A stretch of DNA of 64,000 nt from JASMHC01 sp964453855 (GCA_964453855.1 CAYVRN010000002.1:1-64000); one strand, 5' to 3'. Shown: positions 18,002 to 27,824, counted from the stretch's first letter. Program-made: numbers and translations. The notes: generated from the letters alone by a model not told the origin.

Positions 18002-18823
18002 TCAGACGTTTCCGCTTTCCGTCAGAGGCCAGTAAAAATCGGGTGGCAGACCTGCCTCGGCGCGTTTTTCTTCGTTGAAAGGCGGTTTCAGAGGGCCGTG
18101 GAAGTACTTACGCACGAGTTTGTGGAACACATCTTTTGGATCAAGGTTGTCGCGCCCGCACAGGAAGTTGAACCATTTCGAGCCAAACGCGACATGTCCG
18201 ACTTCTTCAGCGTAAATGACATTCAGCGCATCAACGGCTTGCGTTGCTCCAGCTTTTTTGAACACGTCAATCATCCCAGGGGTGACGTCCAACCCACGCG
18301 CTTCTAGCACCATAGGAACAACCGCCAATCTGCCAAGGATATCTTCTTCGGTATCCTCGGCTGCGCGCCACATGCCGGCATGGGCTGGCAGGTCGCCGTA
18401 ATAGCTGCCTAGAGATTCAAGACAATCGCACACCAGATTGAAATGCTTTGATTCCTCGTCGGCAGATTTAACCCAGTCGTCGTAAAAGCCAAGCGGCATA
18501 GGGATATGTCCAAATCGGGCAATGATGTCCCAGTGCAGGTCAACAGCGTTGAGTTCAATATGTGCAACAGCATGCAAAAGTGCGATCCGTCCCGCCGGAC
18601 TGCCGGGCTTGCGTTTGGGGACGTCACGTGGGTCCAGCAGGTCCGGTTTTTCGGGACGAGATGGTCGCAAGGGAGGGCTAGCCTGACCGATAGCCAGCGG
18701 CTCACCCGTTTTTCGGGCAGCAAACCATGTGGCCGCGTGCTGGTGTGACAAGGCTGTTTTGGCGCGTCCGTCTGCGGTGGTTAAGACTTCGGTTGCTAAT
18801 TTGGTCAGGGTCTTTTGCGTCAA
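18002..18823 (-). CDS. DUF455 ferritin-like protein
   Basis: A 273-residue protein of the DUF455 family, which has a ferritin-like fold. Carboxylate/His pairs that could hold a di-iron site are visible: HAVAHIELNAVDLHWD, SADEESKHFN, and IYAEEVGHVAFGSKWF. The reaction is unknown; a resemblance to the MiaE-type ferritin-like hydroxylases is structural inference only. The start is a TTG whose TTGA overlaps the bcp stop by 4 bp, so the two are translationally coupled. That pairing points to a redox or iron role. Confidence 0.85.
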   Translation of the reverse strand: MTQKTLTKLATEVLTTADGRAKTALSHQHAATWFAARKTGEPLAIGQASPPLRPSRPEKPDLLDPRDVPKRKPGSPAGRIALLHAVAHIELNAVDLHWDIIARFGHIPMPLGFYDDWVKSADEESKHFNLVCDCLESLGSYYGDLPAHAGMWRAAEDTEEDILGRLAVVPMVLEARGLDVTPGMIDVFKKAGATQAVDALNVIYAEEVGHVAFGSKWFNFLCGRDNLDPKDVFHKLVRKYFHGPLKPPFNEEKRAEAGLPPDFYWPLTESGNV

Positions 18824-19281
18824 AGTGCTTTCAGTGCCTCCAGCACTTCGTCAACATGTCCGGCAACTTTAACTTTGCTCCAAACTTTCGCAATGTCGCC
18901 ATTTGGATCAATCAACATTGTTGTTCGTTCGATCCCTAAAAAGGTCTTTCCGTACATTTTCTTCTCTTTCCACACGCCGTATCGCTCGCAGACGTCGCTG
19001 TCGGCATCCGACAGCAGGGTTACAGTCAGGTTGTGCTTGTCACGGAAATTGTCGTGTTTTTTGACCGAATCTTTCGAAATACCCAATACGGTACATGAGA
19101 GGTCGGCAAATTCCTGTTGCCTCGCCGAGAAATCAAGCGCTTCTGTTGTGCATCCAGGCGTATTGTCTTTAGGATAAAAATAGACAATGACGGGCGCGCC
19201 TTTAAGGGCGGACAGGGATACATCGCCACCTCCGTCGCGGGGTAGTGTGAAATCGGGGGCAGCTGAGCCTGGGGTGAGCAT
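18820..19281 (-). CDS. bcp: Thioredoxin-dependent thiol peroxidase (Bcp/PrxQ)
   Basis: A 153-residue cytoplasmic peroxiredoxin that reduces hydrogen peroxide and organic peroxides. The peroxidatic Cys44 sits in YPKDNTPGCTTEALDF. The usual PrxQ resolving Cys five residues later is missing (Asp-Phe follow); other cysteines lie at 63 and in SDVCERYG. The length is typical. It heads a two-gene unit with the DUF455 gene and is divergent from the AsmA-like gene, with a 57-bp gap. Confidence 0.93.
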   Translation of the reverse strand: MLTPGSAAPDFTLPRDGGGDVSLSALKGAPVIVYFYPKDNTPGCTTEALDFSARQQEFADLSCTVLGISKDSVKKHDNFRDKHNLTVTLLSDADSDVCERYGVWKEKKMYGKTFLGIERTTMLIDPNGDIAKVWSKVKVAGHVDEVLEALKAL

Positions 19282-19338
19282 GAATATGTCCTCTTATCTG
19301 AATTGCCATTGCCACCAGTGTAGGGCGAATACATCCAA

Positions 19339-22300
19339 GTGAAAGAGCGGGTCAACAAACACAAGCGCAAAAGGGCCGCAAAACCTCCGGCGTTTCGTCG
19401 ACTGGGGGTGATGGTTGCTTCAGCCACTTTGTTAATTATTTTGGTAATAGTGATCGCTGCGGAAGTATTTTTGCGCGGTCCTTTCGAAGCCCCTGTTTGG
19501 GTCAAGGACAGGATCACAGTATCGGTCGAAAGGGCGCTGCCGGGGCGGTTAGTCCGGTTCGAAGGATTGCGTTGGAGTCTTGGAACCGATGGGCGTCCTG
19601 TTGTGTCTTTACGGAATGCTGTTGTGCTGGATTTGGACCAATCACCGATAATTGAGCTATCAGAACTGGAAAGCACCTTATCCCTTGGAAGCTTGTTGTT
19701 GGGCGAAGTGCGCCCGAAATCTATCGGTCTGTCTGGTCTGTTTCTAGATTTAAAACGGGATGCCGATGGCGGTCTAGGGGTATCGCTGGCAGGGACCACG
19801 TCATCGTTAGATACGACGAAAGAAAGCACCTTGGCCTCGTATCTCAGAGCTTTTGAACAGCCGGCGTTATCGTCGTTGGAAACGCTGTCTGTCGAAGAGA
19901 TTACGCTACAGTATGACGATCTGCGTGCACAACGAAGCTGGACAATTGATGGCGGTCGTTTCCGCATGGCGGTGAAGGAAGATGAAATCGATCTTTTCGG
20001 CGATCTGGCCTTGCTAGCCGGAGGCGCATCTGCTGCAACGCTGGAAGCCAACGCGCGCGTCAGCCGGACAACTCCGGCGGTCCAGTTCGGGATCAGTTTT
20101 GATGAAATGCCAGCTGGGGATCTGGCAAGCCAGCAAGCTTCACTTGTTTGGCTTACATTGTTAGATGCGCAAATTAGCGGGTCGATACGTGGAGGATTTG
20201 ACGACAACGGCAATCCATTACCCATCGCCGCGGCCTTAAAAATTGGCGAAGGCGTGCTCAGGCCCACAGATGCAACGCGCCCCATTCCATTCCGCTCAAT
20301 GGAGAGTTATTTCAGCTATAGCCCGCGCTTGGAAGATATCCGGTTTGATCAAATATCGATCGATAGTGACTGGATTTCGGGAAGCGCAAGTGGACACGCA
20401 TCGCTTGAATTGGGTTCCAACGGGCTCCCAAATGAATTCAGCGTTGAAATTGATGCGCCTCAATTTTCTTCGACAGAAAGCGGACCTTGGCAGCGCAAGA
20501 TTGTTTTTACGGATAATCGTTTGGCCTTTGATATGCAGGTGCAGCCGTTTCGTGTGCTGTTACGGGATGCCACGATAAGCAATCAAAATGCGAAGCTTTC
20601 GGCGTCGGGTTCTGTTTCGGCTGGGCCGGCTGGATGGGCAGTTTTGCTAGGGGCATATACATCCGACATGGATCACCAGCAATTAATGGGCTTGTGGCCA
20701 GTGGTAACTGCGGCAAAAACTCGGTCGTGGCTCGATACTAATGTACGCGAGGCAAGTTATTCAGGAGCGAAACTCAGTCTTGAAGCAAAGCCATCGCAAC
20801 AGGCGTCTTTGTCGGTCGAGGCGGATGTAAGCAACGCAGTTATCACTTATGCCCCGATGATGAGCCCTGCGCGCCAGGTGTCGGGTAAACTGTTTCTGGA
20901 TAACACCAGCTTTGCGGCCGAAGTCGAAAGTGGCATAATCTTTACTGAGGGCCCCCACGGGATCGATGTAAAGGGGACGCGCTTTGTTGTCCCGGATGTT
21001 TCGGATAAGGATGGTTGGGCAAACGTTGAACTCTATGGTCGCGGCTCTCTGTCGACGGTCCTACACCTGCTAGAGCAGATTCCGGTCTTAGAAGCAGATG
21101 AAACGGACTTGCGCACCATGGGGGAAGGCGAAGCTGACATTGCGGGCACGCTTGCATTCCCAATCGCGCGAAAGCCCGAGGCGAGTGAATACGTATACGA
21201 TGTAAAGGGAACTGTAACGGACGTTTCTAGTGACACGTTGGTTCCGGGGCAGGTGGTCACTGCGGATATCCTAGACGTTTCTGCTTCGAATGAAGGCATT
21301 GACGTACACGGAAGTGCGCAGATAGGCGGCGTTGATCTGGATGCAATATGGACATCGATTTCATCAGGTGATGGTGGCAACGCAAGCACATTGACCGGTG
21401 AAATTGAGCTTTCACAAGAATTTGTCTCTCAATTCGGTATCGGCCTGCCTGACGGAACCGTGACTGGACATGGTATCGGAATTCTCTTTGTTGATTTGCC
21501 CAAAGGTGAGGCGCCGCGGTTCGAGTTGATTTCCAATCTGGACGGAGTGGGCTTTAATCTGGATTTTGTCGGGTGGCACAAGAAAGCAAACACTAAGGGC
21601 GATCTGCGGGCATCCGGGAGCTTGGGAAATCCGACGGCGATTGATTTGCTGGAAATCAAGGCATCGGGATTCGAGGCAAAGGGGCAGGTTTTGGTGAATG
21701 AGGACGGATCGCTTGATGCGGTTGAATTTTCGAACTTGCGGCTGGGAACTTGGTTAAACGCACCTGTGCGCATTCAGGGGAATGGTGCCGGACAACCTGC
21801 GGATATCTATATCAATGGCGGTGTTGTTGATGTGCAATCTTTGACCGAAGCAACGGGCGGTATAGGTGGTTCGTCAGGTAAACAAGTTCAGGGACGCATT
21901 TTCACAGATATCGACCAGCTTTTTGTTTCGGACTTCCTAAGTATGTCAGATTTCTCGGGAGAGTTTGACTTGGGGCGGAACATGCAAGGGCAGTTCTCGG
22001 GGCGATTGAATGATACCGTAGATATCGGAGGCACCATCTCCTCGGATGCAGATGGAAGACGGCTTATTTCTGCGACTGCTGATGATGCCGGTGCCGTTTT
22101 GTCGGCGCTGGGTTTGCTGGATAAGGCCTCTAAGGGGTCTATCTACACTGAGCTCACAGAGAAATCACAAGGGTACGGCGGGCGCTTTGTGGCTCGCGAT
22201 GTGCGTTTGTTGGACATGCCCCTTTTGGCTGACTTGCTGAACGCTGTCAGCATTGTCGGTCTGTTTGATCAGCTGACTTTCGATGGAATAGGCTTTTCGG

Positions 22301-22626
22301 AAGTTGAAGGTGAATTTTACTTTACCGAGTCCGAATTTATCCTTTCTCGGGCAAGTGCAACGGGTCCGTCTATGGGCTTGTCGCTGGACGGAACATATGA
22401 TTTCGAAAACGACCAACTGGAGCTTCAGGGAGTTTTGACGCCGATCTATCTGGTAAATGGCATCGGAGAGATATTTACCCGAAGGGGTGAAGGCGTGATT
22501 GGGTTTAACTTCACGGTGACCGGTAGCTCAGAAAATCCCAAGATATCCGTTAACCCTTTGTCGGCGTTGACCCCGTCGATCTTCCGTGAATTGTTCCGAA
22601 AACCCTCGCCTAAGGTTCCCGAATGA
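19339..22626 (+). CDS. AsmA-like/YhdP-type giant envelope protein (DUF3971)
   Basis: A 1095-residue protein with one N-terminal membrane span (about 24-47, SATLLIILVIVIAAEVFL). A long periplasmic beta-rich part follows, with repeated AsmA-like units, and an AsmA_2-type C-terminus (GLLDKASKGSIYTEL, then GVLTPIYLVNGIGEIFTRRG). YhdP, TamB and AsmA relatives are bridge proteins that carry lipid between membranes; that role is inferred here. The start is GTG without a clear ribosome site. Its last bases overlap the queA ATG (ATGA). Confidence 0.85.
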   Translation: MKERVNKHKRKRAAKPPAFRRLGVMVASATLLIILVIVIAAEVFLRGPFEAPVWVKDRITVSVERALPGRLVRFEGLRWSLGTDGRPVVSLRNAVVLDLDQSPIIELSELESTLSLGSLLLGEVRPKSIGLSGLFLDLKRDADGGLGVSLAGTTSSLDTTKESTLASYLRAFEQPALSSLETLSVEEITLQYDDLRAQRSWTIDGGRFRMAVKEDEIDLFGDLALLAGGASAATLEANARVSRTTPAVQFGISFDEMPAGDLASQQASLVWLTLLDAQISGSIRGGFDDNGNPLPIAAALKIGEGVLRPTDATRPIPFRSMESYFSYSPRLEDIRFDQISIDSDWISGSASGHASLELGSNGLPNEFSVEIDAPQFSSTESGPWQRKIVFTDNRLAFDMQVQPFRVLLRDATISNQNAKLSASGSVSAGPAGWAVLLGAYTSDMDHQQLMGLWPVVTAAKTRSWLDTNVREASYSGAKLSLEAKPSQQASLSVEADVSNAVITYAPMMSPARQVSGKLFLDNTSFAAEVESGIIFTEGPHGIDVKGTRFVVPDVSDKDGWANVELYGRGSLSTVLHLLEQIPVLEADETDLRTMGEGEADIAGTLAFPIARKPEASEYVYDVKGTVTDVSSDTLVPGQVVTADILDVSASNEGIDVHGSAQIGGVDLDAIWTSISSGDGGNASTLTGEIELSQEFVSQFGIGLPDGTVTGHGIGILFVDLPKGEAPRFELISNLDGVGFNLDFVGWHKKANTKGDLRASGSLGNPTAIDLLEIKASGFEAKGQVLVNEDGSLDAVEFSNLRLGTWLNAPVRIQGNGAGQPADIYINGGVVDVQSLTEATGGIGGSSGKQVQGRIFTDIDQLFVSDFLSMSDFSGEFDLGRNMQGQFSGRLNDTVDIGGTISSDADGRRLISATADDAGAVLSALGLLDKASKGSIYTELTEKSQGYGGRFVARDVRLLDMPLLADLLNAVSIVGLFDQLTFDGIGFSEVEGEFYFTESEFILSRASATGPSMGLSLDGTYDFENDQLELQGVLTPIYLVNGIGEIFTRRGEGVIGFNFTVTGSSENPKISVNPLSALTPSIFRELFRKPSPKVPE

Positions 22627-23681
22627 AACTGTCCGATTTTGATTTTGACTTGCCAGACAGGCTGATCGCAACCCGTCCAGCCAAGCCACGCAGTTCTGCC
22701 AGACTGCTTGTGGCCAAAGATGACGAAATTACGGATGCGATTGTTGGTGATCTTGTTGACTGGCTGCGTCCGGGTGATCGTCTTGTTTTGAATAACACCA
22801 AGGTGATTCCGGCGCGTTTGTACGGACAACGGAACAGGCAAGGCGCTGACGGGGCGACTTCGGCAAAGATCGAAGTCACCTTGCTGGAGCCACGTGCGGA
22901 TGGCGGGTGGATGGCAATGCTAAAACCCCTCAAGAAAATCCGGGAAGGCGAAGAGATCGTCTTTTCCGAGAAACTGACGGCGACTTTGCGCGAAAAGCGC
23001 GAGGGGCAGGGGCTATTGTTCTTCAATTGCGCGGGGGCTGATTTTGATGCTGCGTTGGCTGATGTCGGCAATATGCCGTTACCGCCTTATATTGCGGCGA
23101 AACGGGCGGCCGATGCGCAGGATCACCGGGATTATCAAACCGTTTGGGCCAAGAACTCGGGGGCGGTCGCGGCTCCGACAGCCAGCCTGCATTTTGATGA
23201 AGAACTGTTAGAGAACCTGCGGCAGCGTGGTGTCGAATTCACTCAGGTAACCCTGCACGTTGGGGCAGGGACGTTCCTTCCGGTCAAAGTAGAGAACGTG
23301 ACCGAGCACAAAATGCATGCCGAATGGGGACAGGTGACCGAAACTGCGGCGTCTGAGATCGCAGCCACCAAAGCGGCGGGCGGGCGCATCATTCCTGTGG
23401 GTACAACGTCTCTCAGACTGATCGAAACAGCGGCCCGTGACGGCGGAGGGCATATAGCGCCATGGACAGGCAAGACGGATATATTCATTTATCCCGGCTT
23501 CAAGTTTAATATAGCTGATGGCTTGATGACAAATTTTCATCTACCTCAGTCGACTCTGATGATGCTTGTTTCGGCTTTGTTGGGGCATGACCGGATCAAG
23601 CAGGTCTATCAACATGCTGTTGCGAATAACTACCGGTTCTTTAGCTATGGGGATGCGTCGCTGTTGCTTCCAAAAAAGTGA
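22623..23681 (+). CDS. queA: S-adenosylmethionine:tRNA ribosyltransferase-isomerase
   Basis: QueA transfers and rearranges the ribosyl part of SAM onto preQ1 in tRNA, giving epoxyqueuosine at the wobble base. The 352 residues show the full family pattern: LSDFDFDLPDRLIATRPA, the DRLVLNNTKVIPARLYG turn, MPLPPYI, TASLHFDEELL, TLHVGAGTFLPVK, and GLMTNFHLPQSTLMMLVSA. It starts within the stop of the AsmA-like gene (4-bp overlap). Confidence 0.96.
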   Translation: MKLSDFDFDLPDRLIATRPAKPRSSARLLVAKDDEITDAIVGDLVDWLRPGDRLVLNNTKVIPARLYGQRNRQGADGATSAKIEVTLLEPRADGGWMAMLKPLKKIREGEEIVFSEKLTATLREKREGQGLLFFNCAGADFDAALADVGNMPLPPYIAAKRAADAQDHRDYQTVWAKNSGAVAAPTASLHFDEELLENLRQRGVEFTQVTLHVGAGTFLPVKVENVTEHKMHAEWGQVTETAASEIAATKAAGGRIIPVGTTSLRLIETAARDGGGHIAPWTGKTDIFIYPGFKFNIADGLMTNFHLPQSTLMMLVSALLGHDRIKQVYQHAVANNYRFFSYGDASLLLPKK

Positions 23682-23775
23682 CATGCAACCGTAGACGCAT
23701 CAGGAAGTGTCGGTTCATGACCTGCGTTTCGGCGATATTGGATGTAGTTGACATCAAAGACCACTGGAGAAAGTA

Positions 23776-25047
23776 ATGATTTCAGTAATTTCCTCGTCAT
23801 GGGCTTTGATGCTCGGAATGATGCTTTTGATGGTCGGCAACGGCTTGCAGGGAACGCTTTTGGGTGTCCGTGGCGACATAGAGGGATTTACGACCTTCCA
23901 GATGTCATTGGTTATGTCCGCGTATTTCGTTGGCTTTCTTGGAGGGTCCCGCATGGCACCCGAGATGATCCGCCGCGTTGGACATGTGCGGGTCTTCGCG
24001 GCGCTTGCGTCATTTATCTCGGCCGTGCTGATATTGTATCCAGCTCTTCCGAATACATTCACTTGGTTTTTGGGGCGAGCAATTATCGGGTTTTGCTTTT
24101 CGGGCGTGTATGTGACGGCCGAAAGTTGGCTAAACAATGCAGCCACAAATGAGAACCGTGGTAAATCGCTTTCGCTTTATATGATAGTTCAGATGATCGG
24201 TATCGTTGGGGCACAAGGTATTCTTGTTCTAGCCGATCCCTCTGGCTACGAACTTTTTGTCATTGCCTCTGTAGCAGTTTCAATATCATTTGCCCCAATT
24301 CTTTTATCGATCAGTCCAACACCGGCCTTCGACACGACCAAACCAATGAGTTTGAAGGAACTCTACAGGATTTCACCGCTCGGCGTGATCGGCATGTTCT
24401 TGCTGGGGGGAGTGTTTTCAGCGCAATTCGGAATGGCTGCGGTTTACGGTTCTGAGGCGGGGCTGACGATTGGTCAGATATCCCTTTTTGTATCGGCATT
24501 CTATGTGGGTGCGCTTATTGTACAATATCCGCTGGGGTGGTTATCAGACCGCATGGATCGCCGTGTGTTGATTATGCTAGCCTCGGCTGTCGGCTCGGCT
24601 GGGGCGCTATTGGCCATTATCGTGGGCAGTTACTTTGAATTTCTACTGGTTTCAGCGTTTTTGATCGGTGGCATGTCAAATCCATTATATTCACTTCTCA
24701 TCGCCTACACGAATGACTTTCTTGATTACGACGACATGGCGGCAGCTTCTGGCGGGATGGTATTTATCAACGGCTTAGGGGCAATCTCGGGCCCAGTTCT
24801 AGCTGGTTGGATTATGGGGGTGTTCGGACCTCCGGGGTACTTCCTATTCATTGGAATACTAATGCTGTCTCTGACTGGATACGCGGCCTATCGGATGACG
24901 CAGAGATCTGCTCCGTCTGTCGATGACACCGGATCATATGCCCCAGTCTACCCGGGTGCATCGCCTTTGGCGGTCGAATTTGCGCAAGAATACGCGATCG
25001 AAGAGGCTATGGCCGAGGAAGAAGAAGAGCGCGCTGCACAAATGTGA
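23776..25047 (+). CDS. MFS transporter (YcaD-like)
   Basis: A 423-residue carrier with about 12 hydrophobic spans and a hydrophilic Glu-rich tail (EEEEERAAQM). The loop between spans 2 and 3 reads GGSRMAPEMIRRVGHVR. TAESWLNNAATNENRGKSLSLYM and GWLSDRMDRR carry the MFS loop motifs. The AESW.N...RG..L..Y pattern is that of the YcaD group, whose substrates are not known. GGAGAAAG precedes the ATG by 3 nt. It appears to be transcribed alone. Confidence 0.88.
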   Translation: MISVISSSWALMLGMMLLMVGNGLQGTLLGVRGDIEGFTTFQMSLVMSAYFVGFLGGSRMAPEMIRRVGHVRVFAALASFISAVLILYPALPNTFTWFLGRAIIGFCFSGVYVTAESWLNNAATNENRGKSLSLYMIVQMIGIVGAQGILVLADPSGYELFVIASVAVSISFAPILLSISPTPAFDTTKPMSLKELYRISPLGVIGMFLLGGVFSAQFGMAAVYGSEAGLTIGQISLFVSAFYVGALIVQYPLGWLSDRMDRRVLIMLASAVGSAGALLAIIVGSYFEFLLVSAFLIGGMSNPLYSLLIAYTNDFLDYDDMAAASGGMVFINGLGAISGPVLAGWIMGVFGPPGYFLFIGILMLSLTGYAAYRMTQRSAPSVDDTGSYAPVYPGASPLAVEFAQEYAIEEAMAEEEEERAAQM

Positions 25048-25149
25048 ACAAAAATTGAATTTGTTGCATTTCTTGACTTTTCAAATTGAAACAAGCGTGT
25101 AACGCTTACCTTGAGGCAGGAAATATTGCTGATTTGAGGAGTGGCAGCA

Positions 25150-25731
25150 GTGGTACGCCCAGAGGAAGTGCTAGGTTTCTGGTTGGACGAGCTAAAGCCG
25201 TCTGACTGGTATGTAAGCTCGGAAGAGCTTGACGCGGAAATCCGCAACAGATTTCAATCGACATGGGAAACTGCGCTTGATGGAAAGCTTGGCCTTTGGC
25301 TTACTTATCCCAGTGGTGCGTTGGCCTATATCCTTCTGACCGATCAGTTCCCGAGGAACATGTTCCGGGGTGAAGGTAAATCCTTTGCTACGGATAGACA
25401 TGCCCTGGCGGTCGCAAAGTGCGCGATAGATAAGAAGTGGGATATGAAGATTGATGAACCGGCAAGGCAGTTCTTTTATCTGCCTTTGATGCATTCGGAA
25501 AACCTTTGCGATCAGGAGCGTTGCGTTCGCATGATGCTTGAACGTATGCCGGAATCTGGGGCGTCAAACTTGCTGCACGCAAAAGCGCACCGAGAGGTCA
25601 TCCGCCAGTTCGGACGCTTTCCGTATCGGAACGAGGCACTGTCGCGTTCAAATAGTACAAACGAAACTGCATACATTGCGGCGGGCGGATACGGCCAAAC
25701 AGTCAGAGAGCTGCAGGCGGTCGCAGTCTAG
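25150..25731 (+). CDS. DUF924 family protein
   Basis: A 193-residue alpha-helical (TPR-like) cytoplasmic protein of the DUF924 family, with the signatures VLGFWLDEL, WLTYPSGALAYILLTDQF, PRNMFRGEGKSFATD, FFYLPLMHSE and RFGRFPYRNEALSR. The function of the family is unknown. The GTG at 25150 is preferred: GAGGAG at 25136-25141 lies 8 nt upstream, whereas an in-frame GTG at 25141 overlaps that ribosome site. It ends with TAG and is followed by a good terminator. Confidence 0.88.
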   Translation: MVRPEEVLGFWLDELKPSDWYVSSEELDAEIRNRFQSTWETALDGKLGLWLTYPSGALAYILLTDQFPRNMFRGEGKSFATDRHALAVAKCAIDKKWDMKIDEPARQFFYLPLMHSENLCDQERCVRMMLERMPESGASNLLHAKAHREVIRQFGRFPYRNEALSRSNSTNETAYIAAGGYGQTVRELQAVAV

Positions 25732-25753
25732 GCATAACCTAAATCGCTGATTG

Positions 25754-25780
25754 AACCCCGCTAAGGCGGGGTTATTCTTT
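25754..25780 (+). terminator. Rho-independent terminator after the DUF924 gene
   Basis: AACCCCGC and GCGGGGTT form a perfect 8-bp stem around a TAAG loop, followed by ATTCTTTT. Confidence 0.85.
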
Positions 25781-25865
25781 TGGTATAGCGGCTATGCACC
25801 CAGAGAATTGCTCGGATTCGAAAAATAGTTTAACGTCAAACTAATTTGGAATCGGAGGGAGCCAC

Positions 25866-27260
25866 ATGGCTGCAAAATCTTTTGACATGATCGTAATCGG
25901 CGCCGGCCCCGGCGGCTACGTGGCCGCAATTCGTGGCGCACAACTTGGCTTAAATGTCGCTATCATCGAACGCGAACATATGGGCGGTATCTGCCTGAAC
26001 TGGGGTTGTATTCCAACTAAGGCCCTTTTGCGTTCATCGGAAGTGTTTCACCTGATGGAACGTGCAAAGGACTTTGGTCTTAAGGCAGAAAACATTGGAT
26101 ACGATCTGGATGCGGTTGTGGCCCGTTCACGCGGCGTATCAAAGCAGCTTAATCAGGGCATCGGCCATCTGATGAAGAAAAACAAAGTCACCACCTTCAT
26201 GGGCGAGGCAACCATTCCAGCTAAAGGTAAAGTCTCGGTTAAAACCGACAAAGGCATTGAAGAGCTGACTGCTAAGAATATTGTTCTGGCTACAGGTGCC
26301 CGTGCCCGTGAACTTCCAGGTCTGGAAGCTGATGGCGATCTGGTGTGGACCTATAAGCACGCGCTAACGCCCAAGCGGATGCCAAAGAAATTGCTGGTCA
26401 TCGGTTCCGGTGCGATCGGCATTGAATTCGCCAGCTTCTACAACACCCTTGGTGCAGACACGACCGTGGTCGAGGTGATGGACCGCGTTCTTCCGGTTGA
26501 AGACGCCGAAATCAGCGCGTTCGCCAAAAAGCAGTTTGTCAAGCAGGGCATGAAGATCATGGAAAAAACCATGGTCAAAAAGCTGGATCGTGGAAACGGC
26601 AAGGTGACCGCTCACATTGAAGCGAACGGCAAAGTTACAACTGAAGACTTCGATACAGTCATCTCGGCAGTTGGCATCGTTGGAAATGTCGAAAACCTGG
26701 GACTGGAAGCGTTGGGCGTGAAGATCGACCGCACGCACGTTGTTGTCGATGAATACTGCCGCACTGGCGTTGAAGGTCTTTATGCAATTGGTGACATTGC
26801 GGGCGCACCTTGGTTGGCGCACAAAGCTAGCCACGAAGGCGTTATGGTGGCCGAACATATCAAAGGCATGAAGGTTCACTCTGTTCGCCCGGAAAGCATC
26901 GCGGGTTGCACCTATTGCCATCCGCAGGTGGCGAGCGTCGGTTATACCGAAGCGAAAGCCAAAGAGCTGGGATATGACGTCAAAGTGGGCCGCTTCCCGT
27001 TTATCGGCAATGGCAAAGCGATTGCATTGGGGGAACCTGAAGGCATGGTAAAAACTGTGTTCGACGCCAAAACTGGCGAGCTTTTGGGTGCCCACATGGT
27101 TGGTGCAGAAGTGACCGAGATGATCCAAGGCTATGTGGTTGGTCGCAAGCTTGAAACCACCGAGGAAGATCTGATGGAAACGGTCTTCCCGCACCCGACG
27201 TTGTCTGAGATGATGCATGAAAGCGTGCTAGACGCCTACGGACGTGCGATCCACATCTAA
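25866..27260 (+). CDS. lpdA: Dihydrolipoamide dehydrogenase
   Basis: The E3 flavoprotein of the 2-oxoacid dehydrogenase complexes reoxidises dihydrolipoyl groups with NAD. In its 464 residues are the FAD-binding VIGAGPGGYVAAIRGAQLG, the redox-active pair Cys43 and Cys48 in GGICLNWGCIPTKALL, the NAD site VIGSGAIGIEFASFY, and the C-terminal FPHPTLSEMMHES with the catalytic His-Glu. No E1 or E2 gene is adjacent. It stands alone between two terminators, with GGAGG 7 nt before the ATG. Confidence 0.97.
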   Translation: MAAKSFDMIVIGAGPGGYVAAIRGAQLGLNVAIIEREHMGGICLNWGCIPTKALLRSSEVFHLMERAKDFGLKAENIGYDLDAVVARSRGVSKQLNQGIGHLMKKNKVTTFMGEATIPAKGKVSVKTDKGIEELTAKNIVLATGARARELPGLEADGDLVWTYKHALTPKRMPKKLLVIGSGAIGIEFASFYNTLGADTTVVEVMDRVLPVEDAEISAFAKKQFVKQGMKIMEKTMVKKLDRGNGKVTAHIEANGKVTTEDFDTVISAVGIVGNVENLGLEALGVKIDRTHVVVDEYCRTGVEGLYAIGDIAGAPWLAHKASHEGVMVAEHIKGMKVHSVRPESIAGCTYCHPQVASVGYTEAKAKELGYDVKVGRFPFIGNGKAIALGEPEGMVKTVFDAKTGELLGAHMVGAEVTEMIQGYVVGRKLETTEEDLMETVFPHPTLSEMMHESVLDAYGRAIHI

Positions 27261-27282
27261 GGATTTCCTTTTACAATTAAAG

Positions 27283-27317
27283 AAGCCCCCTGCCATTTTG
27301 GCGCGGGGGCTTTTTGC
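27283..27317 (+). terminator. Rho-independent terminator after lpdA
   Basis: AAGCCCCC pairs with GGGGGCTT across a 14-nt loop and is followed by TTTTTG. It also sits downstream of the convergent rhodanese gene. Confidence 0.85.
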
Positions 27318-27364
27318 TTCCTTCAGGGGAGGGAGTCGGGAGAGAAAAGAAGCAAAATCCTTGA

Positions 27365-27721
27365 TTATCTGTCGACCGGTCCGCCGGCCTGAACCCAGTG
27401 ACCGAAGCCGCCAATGTTAATGGTGGTTTCGTATCCAAGCTGGTTCAAAATATTCACGGCCATACCCGAACGCCCGCCAGATGCGCAGTAAACCGCTATC
27501 GGTTTATTCTGATAGAGACCGTTGTGGAACTCGGGATGGTTCGGGTCCGCTTTGTATGAAAGCTGCATCAAGGGAATGTGTTCTGCACCTTTTGCCTTGC
27601 CCGTCATAGAGACTTCGGAGTGGTCGCGTACATCGACCAAAGTCATCTCGCCTTCTGCAACTTGTTCAATCACGTCCTGATAAGTGAGTGTGCGGGTATC
27701 TTTTTGCGCCATCGCTGTCAT
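27365..27721 (-). CDS. Rhodanese-like sulfurtransferase (single domain)
   Basis: A 118-residue single-domain rhodanese with the substrate loop YCASGGRSGM and active Cys79. Other landmarks are LVDVRDHSEV and GAEHIPL. Such proteins carry persulfide sulfur or, in some cases, only bind thiols. It lies directly downstream of a second rhodanese gene on the same strand with a 103-bp gap. AAGGA precedes the ATG by 7 nt. Acceptor unknown. Confidence 0.9.
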   Translation of the reverse strand: MTAMAQKDTRTLTYQDVIEQVAEGEMTLVDVRDHSEVSMTGKAKGAEHIPLMQLSYKADPNHPEFHNGLYQNKPIAVYCASGGRSGMAVNILNQLGYETTINIGGFGHWVQAGGPVDR

Positions 27722-27748
27722 AGTCCTGTCCTTTCCGGCTATCGCTTG

Positions 27749-27769
27749 TTTGATCAGATGGAGATCAAA
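27749..27769. repeat. Inverted repeat between the two rhodanese genes
   Basis: TTTGATC and GATCAAA are perfect 7-bp arms with a 7-bp spacer, upstream of the shorter rhodanese gene. It is a possible operator; spacing does not fit an FNR box. Confidence 0.35.
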
Positions 27770-27824
27770 ACCGGGAGTTCAAGACCCTGATAGCAGAAAA
27801 ATTCTGAAAATGGAATATGAATTT

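Noticed and set aside
19026..20285. Minus-strand open frame of about 420 codons
   Set aside because: It crosses bcp, the divergent gap and the 5' part of the AsmA-like gene. Ser/Arg-rich composition is typical of a shadow of the opposite strand.
26364..27218. Minus-strand open frame opposite lpdA
   Set aside because: lpdA is complete and conserved on the plus strand; the opposite frame has no motif or ribosome site.
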